Origin: JADGGV01 sp035715725
GTDB taxonomy: Bacteria; Gemmatimonadota; Gemmatimonadetes; Longimicrobiales; RSA9
Length of the DNA: 64,000 nucleotides
Reading direction: 5' to 3'
Assembly: GCA_035715725.1 (NCBI GenBank)
Contig: DASTKT010000013.1
Coordinates: 1-64,000 of the forward strand
The notes beneath the pieces are model-generated. The model was not told the DNA's origin. It did not search any database and saw nothing but the letters and a program-made list of their open reading frames with translations. Below, in pieces: positions 61,690-64,000 of the stretch. Numbering within the stretch: position 1 is the stretch's first letter; every line of letters starts with the position of its first letter. The position numbers and the translations under genes are program-made.

Positions 61690-63197
61690 GGCCGCCCCCC
61701 CTTCCCCGCCCGCTCCCCATCCCGCGACCACGCCGGGCCCTGGCAGCGGCAGAGCGCGCGGATGTAGCCGACGAGCCCGCGCACCTCGGCGGGCGCGAGC
61801 GTCGCGCCGAAGCCCGGCATGCGGGCGCTGCGGCCGAGCGTGAACGCGCCGGCGGCGATCGCGTCGAAGAGGACGTCGTCGGGCCGGGCGGCCATGGAAT
61901 CGGCGCTCGCGTGGACGGCCGGGCGCACCGGGAGGAAGCGGGCGTTGTAGCCGTCGCCGCGGCCGAACGTGCCGTGGCACGGCGCGCAGAACGCGTCGTA
62001 GGCGCCGCGCTGCGTGGAGCGGGGCCGCGGGAAGCGGATCGGCGTGCTGGCGAGGTCGAGGTACGCCGCGGGGGGCGGTGTCGGGCCGGGCGCGAGAAGG
62101 AAGCGGACGAGCAGCTCGCGGGTGGCCGCGTCCATGGCCACCCTCGGCATGATGGTGCCGGGGGCGGCGCGCTGCGGATCCTCGAGCATCGTCCGGACGA
62201 ACGCGGGGCGGAGCCGGCCGGCCACGCCGCGCAGCTCGGGCCCGATCCGGCCGCCGGCGCCGTCGAGCGCGTGGCACCCCAGGCACGGGAGCCGGGTCTC
62301 GAGCAGCGCGCGGAGCTTCGCGGCATCGAAGGCGGTGAGGGGGCGCGCCGGATCTCCGCCGCTCGCGCGGACGGGGCCGCCAACCGCGGCAGCCGGCGCC
62401 CCGGCCGTCAGGCGGTCGGCCGCCGCTCCGGGGCGCGCCGCGGCGCCGGCGCCGGGCGTGTGGTCCGCCGGCCCGCCGAGGTAGTCCGCCAGTACGTCCG
62501 TCTCCTCGGCCGTCAGCCGGAAGTCCGGCATCCGGCCGCCGGAGCCCGGATAGGCGCCGAACGGCCGGATCGGCGCGGGCCGGCGCAGGTACGCGCGCAG
62601 CCATTCCGGTCGCACGCGGGCAGCCTCGCCGGACAGGTCCGGCCCGTTGCGCCACGGCGGCGCCGCCGGGCCGGCGTGGCACGCGCCGCAGTTCAGCGCG
62701 ACGAAGATCCGGCGCCCGAGCGCGGCGTCCGCCGCGGACGCGCGCCGGCGGGCGGCCTCGAGGCCGGCGTCGTCGCCTCCGGTCAGGTAGAGCGTGAGCG
62801 CCAGCGCCTCGGGCTCGCCCAGTCGGAAATCGGGCATGCGGGAGCGGCCGATGTCATGCCGGATCGGCGTCGGCGCACGCAGGTAGGCCAGGAGCAGCGC
62901 GGGCTTCTGGAGCAGGCCGCTCCGGCGCAGGTCGGGGGCGCGGGCGGGGACGCGGTTCGCGGCGGGGACGCCGGCGTGGCACCCGGCGCAGCCCAGCTCG
63001 GCGAGGAGCTCCGCGGGATCCGGCACCGCGGCGGGCGCGCGGGCGGGCGTCGGAGCCGGATGCGCCCGGGCGGCACGGCTCCGCAGGACCGGCGCGGCGG
63101 TCGCGTCGGCCCCCGCGTGCGCCGCGGAGCCGCGCGGCCACGCGCCGCCAAGGAGCGCGAGGGAAAGGGCGGCGGCGCCGCTCGGGAAGAGCCGCAT
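61686..63197 (-). CDS. Tetrahaem c-type cytochrome
   Basis: 503 residues with a signal peptide (MRLFPSGAAALSLALLGG...). Four haem sites: CAGCH, CGACH, CLGCH and CAPCH, arranged as four class-I-like cytochrome domains, each followed by a Met-containing MPDF/MPRV/MPGF (distal ligand) motif. A linker rich in Ala/Pro lies between the second and third. Translationally coupled (ATGA) to the octahaem gene, so the two probably work in one electron path. The terminal partner is unidentified. Confidence 0.9.
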   Translation of the reverse strand: MRLFPSGAAALSLALLGGAWPRGSAAHAGADATAAPVLRSRAARAHPAPTPARAPAAVPDPAELLAELGCAGCHAGVPAANRVPARAPDLRRSGLLQKPALLLAYLRAPTPIRHDIGRSRMPDFRLGEPEALALTLYLTGGDDAGLEAARRRASAADAALGRRIFVALNCGACHAGPAAPPWRNGPDLSGEAARVRPEWLRAYLRRPAPIRPFGAYPGSGGRMPDFRLTAEETDVLADYLGGPADHTPGAGAAARPGAAADRLTAGAPAAAVGGPVRASGGDPARPLTAFDAAKLRALLETRLPCLGCHALDGAGGRIGPELRGVAGRLRPAFVRTMLEDPQRAAPGTIMPRVAMDAATRELLVRFLLAPGPTPPPAAYLDLASTPIRFPRPRSTQRGAYDAFCAPCHGTFGRGDGYNARFLPVRPAVHASADSMAARPDDVLFDAIAAGAFTLGRSARMPGFGATLAPAEVRGLVGYIRALCRCQGPAWSRDGERAGKGGRP

Positions 63198-63297
63198 CGA
63201 GAGCCGTGCGTCCGGTGACGAGGTCCCGCGCCGGGAAGGAACGCCGTGTGGTCTCGGGATGCCGCAATGTAGCACGCGGCGGCGCGGGAGCGGAAGC

Positions 63298-64000
63298 TCA
63301 GCGGCGGTCGCCGACCGGGCCGGGGCCGGGGTGCGGGCGCAGCCGGCGGACGACGAACGCCACCGTGTCGCCGTCGAGGCGGGCCTGGAGGTCCGCGACG
63401 CGCCAGCGCGGGTCCGTGAGGAGGCCGAAGAAGTCGAACTCGGGGCGGCGTCCCCAGACGAGCGGGTACGCGGGGCTCGGCGCGTAGTACATCGTCACGC
63501 GGCGCGGCGCCGGCACGCCGCTCCGCGCGAGCGCTTCGGTGAAGCGCCGCACGATCTCCTCGCGCGGGTAGCGCCGGAGCTCCCGGAGCGGCACGTCCGG
63601 GCCGACGCGGAAGACGGCGAGCGCGAAGTCGTCCTCGGCGCGGGCCGCGCGGACGAGCACGGCCGTGCCCAGCGGGATCGTGCCGTCCGCTCCGACCTCG
63701 ATGCCGCTGTAGTCCGGGAGGCGGCGCTGGAAGGGCGCCGGCCGGAAGCGGATCCCGGCGGGGAGCGGCGGGAGCGGGCGCGGCTCGAGGCGCCATTCCC
63801 CGCCCCGCCAGACCACCTCCATCTCCATCGAGCTGGGCGGACCGGCGTCGAACCCGACCTCGAGCACGATGCGGGCGGGGCGCTTGTCGAACGCGAAGCT
63901 GAAGCCGCGCTTCCGCTCCCAGCCCGGCGTCTCGACGAGGCGCACCTCGGCGAGCTGGACGGGCACGCGGGCCACGCGCTCGGCCTCGCGGGCCAGGCGC
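63298..64000 (-). CDS. Unknown protein, cut at the window edge
   Basis: At least 225 residues, N-terminus beyond the window because the frame is open to base 64000 with no stop (it reads RLAREAERVARVPVQLAE). It has alternating acidic and aromatic segments (GIRFRPAPFQRRLPDYSGIEVGADG; RPEFDFFGLLTDP) but no motif I recognise. The last residues are RLRPHPGPGPVGDRR. It lies upstream of the cytochrome pair on the same strand with a 100-base gap. Confidence 0.6.
   Translation of the reverse strand, partial: RLAREAERVARVPVQLAEVRLVETPGWERKRGFSFAFDKRPARIVLEVGFDAGPPSSMEMEVVWRGGEWRLEPRPLPPLPAGIRFRPAPFQRRLPDYSGIEVGADGTIPLGTAVLVRAARAEDDFALAVFRVGPDVPLRELRRYPREEIVRRFTEALARSGVPAPRRVTMYYAPSPAYPLVWGRRPEFDFFGLLTDPRWRVADLQARLDGDTVAFVVRRLRPHPGPGPVGDRR

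Noticed and set aside
59681..62383. 900-codon minus-strand open frame overlapping the cytochrome genes
   Set aside because: Arg/Pro/Ala-rich shadow without CxxCH motifs; the true frame has eight haem sites.

Overview
The window is a very G+C-rich, densely coded chromosomal segment from a Gram-negative bacterium. Evidence for an outer membrane includes a TolC-type channel, a predicted outer-membrane barrel, a lipobox protein and many Sec signal peptides. The gene repertoire (futalosine-type ubiD/ubiA/ubiX menaquinone genes, multihaem cytochromes c, many signal-peptide peptidases and TPR proteins) fits Gemmatimonadota or a close relative. That is inference from content; there is no rRNA gene here to confirm it. 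I see no rRNA, tRNA, CRISPR array, insertion sequence or prophage.

Layout. 0-8 kb: a PtsN-like EIIA protein, an outer-membrane protein, rlmN, a minus-strand panB-panC-yqeK-LytR_C operon, and rqcH. 7.8-16.4 kb: a tryptophan gene cluster (trpD, trpC, trpF, trpB, trpA) that is interrupted twice. lexA plus a 42-codon ORF lies on the opposite strand between trpD and trpC, and a HEAT-repeat/HD-GYP pair is translationally coupled between trpB and trpA. trpE and trpG are not in the window. 16.5-26.5 kb: an M1 peptidase, an amidohydrolase, an MbfA-like iron exporter, and a TetR-controlled tripartite efflux operon (TetR, TolC, HlyD, EmrB-type MFS) with a perfect 18-bp palindromic operator. 26.7-33.7 kb: M48 peptidase, a membrane protein, ppa, purD, mutM, a short UvrC-like nuclease and a BON protein. 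33.7-39 kb: a six-gene operon of ubiD-ubiA-ubiX (most likely late menaquinone synthesis), a phosphodiesterase and an ABC exporter. 39-50.8 kb: a zinc-ribbon membrane protein, a lipoprotein, a second ABC exporter, a serine beta-lactamase-like hydrolase, an EamA transporter, an M24 peptidase, a large TPR protein and an AI-2E-type permease. 51-57.2 kb: a degenerate NuoL/HyfB-like membrane protein, a polytopic chemoreceptor, and tdh-kbl (threonine to glycine plus acetyl-CoA). 57.7-64 kb: a secreted protein, udk, and an overlapping pair of multihaem cytochromes c (eight haems plus TPR; four haems).

Non-coding structure is prominent. It includes two intergenic elements bounded by inverted purine-rich repeats, a related inverted repeat built into the ubiA N-terminus, a five-unit hairpin array between tdh and kbl, and a 23-bp minisatellite between ppa and purD. 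There are several perfect hairpin terminators; one places the rqcH stop codon in its loop and serves both converging genes. A duplicated 16-bp sequence in the lexA promoter is a candidate non-canonical LexA operator. The best leads for something undescribed are the HEAT/HD-GYP pair locked into the trp operon, the lexA operator with its coupled small ORF, the mutM-UvrC-like pair and the octahaem-TPR/tetrahaem pair. None of these is proven to be a new system by sequence alone.
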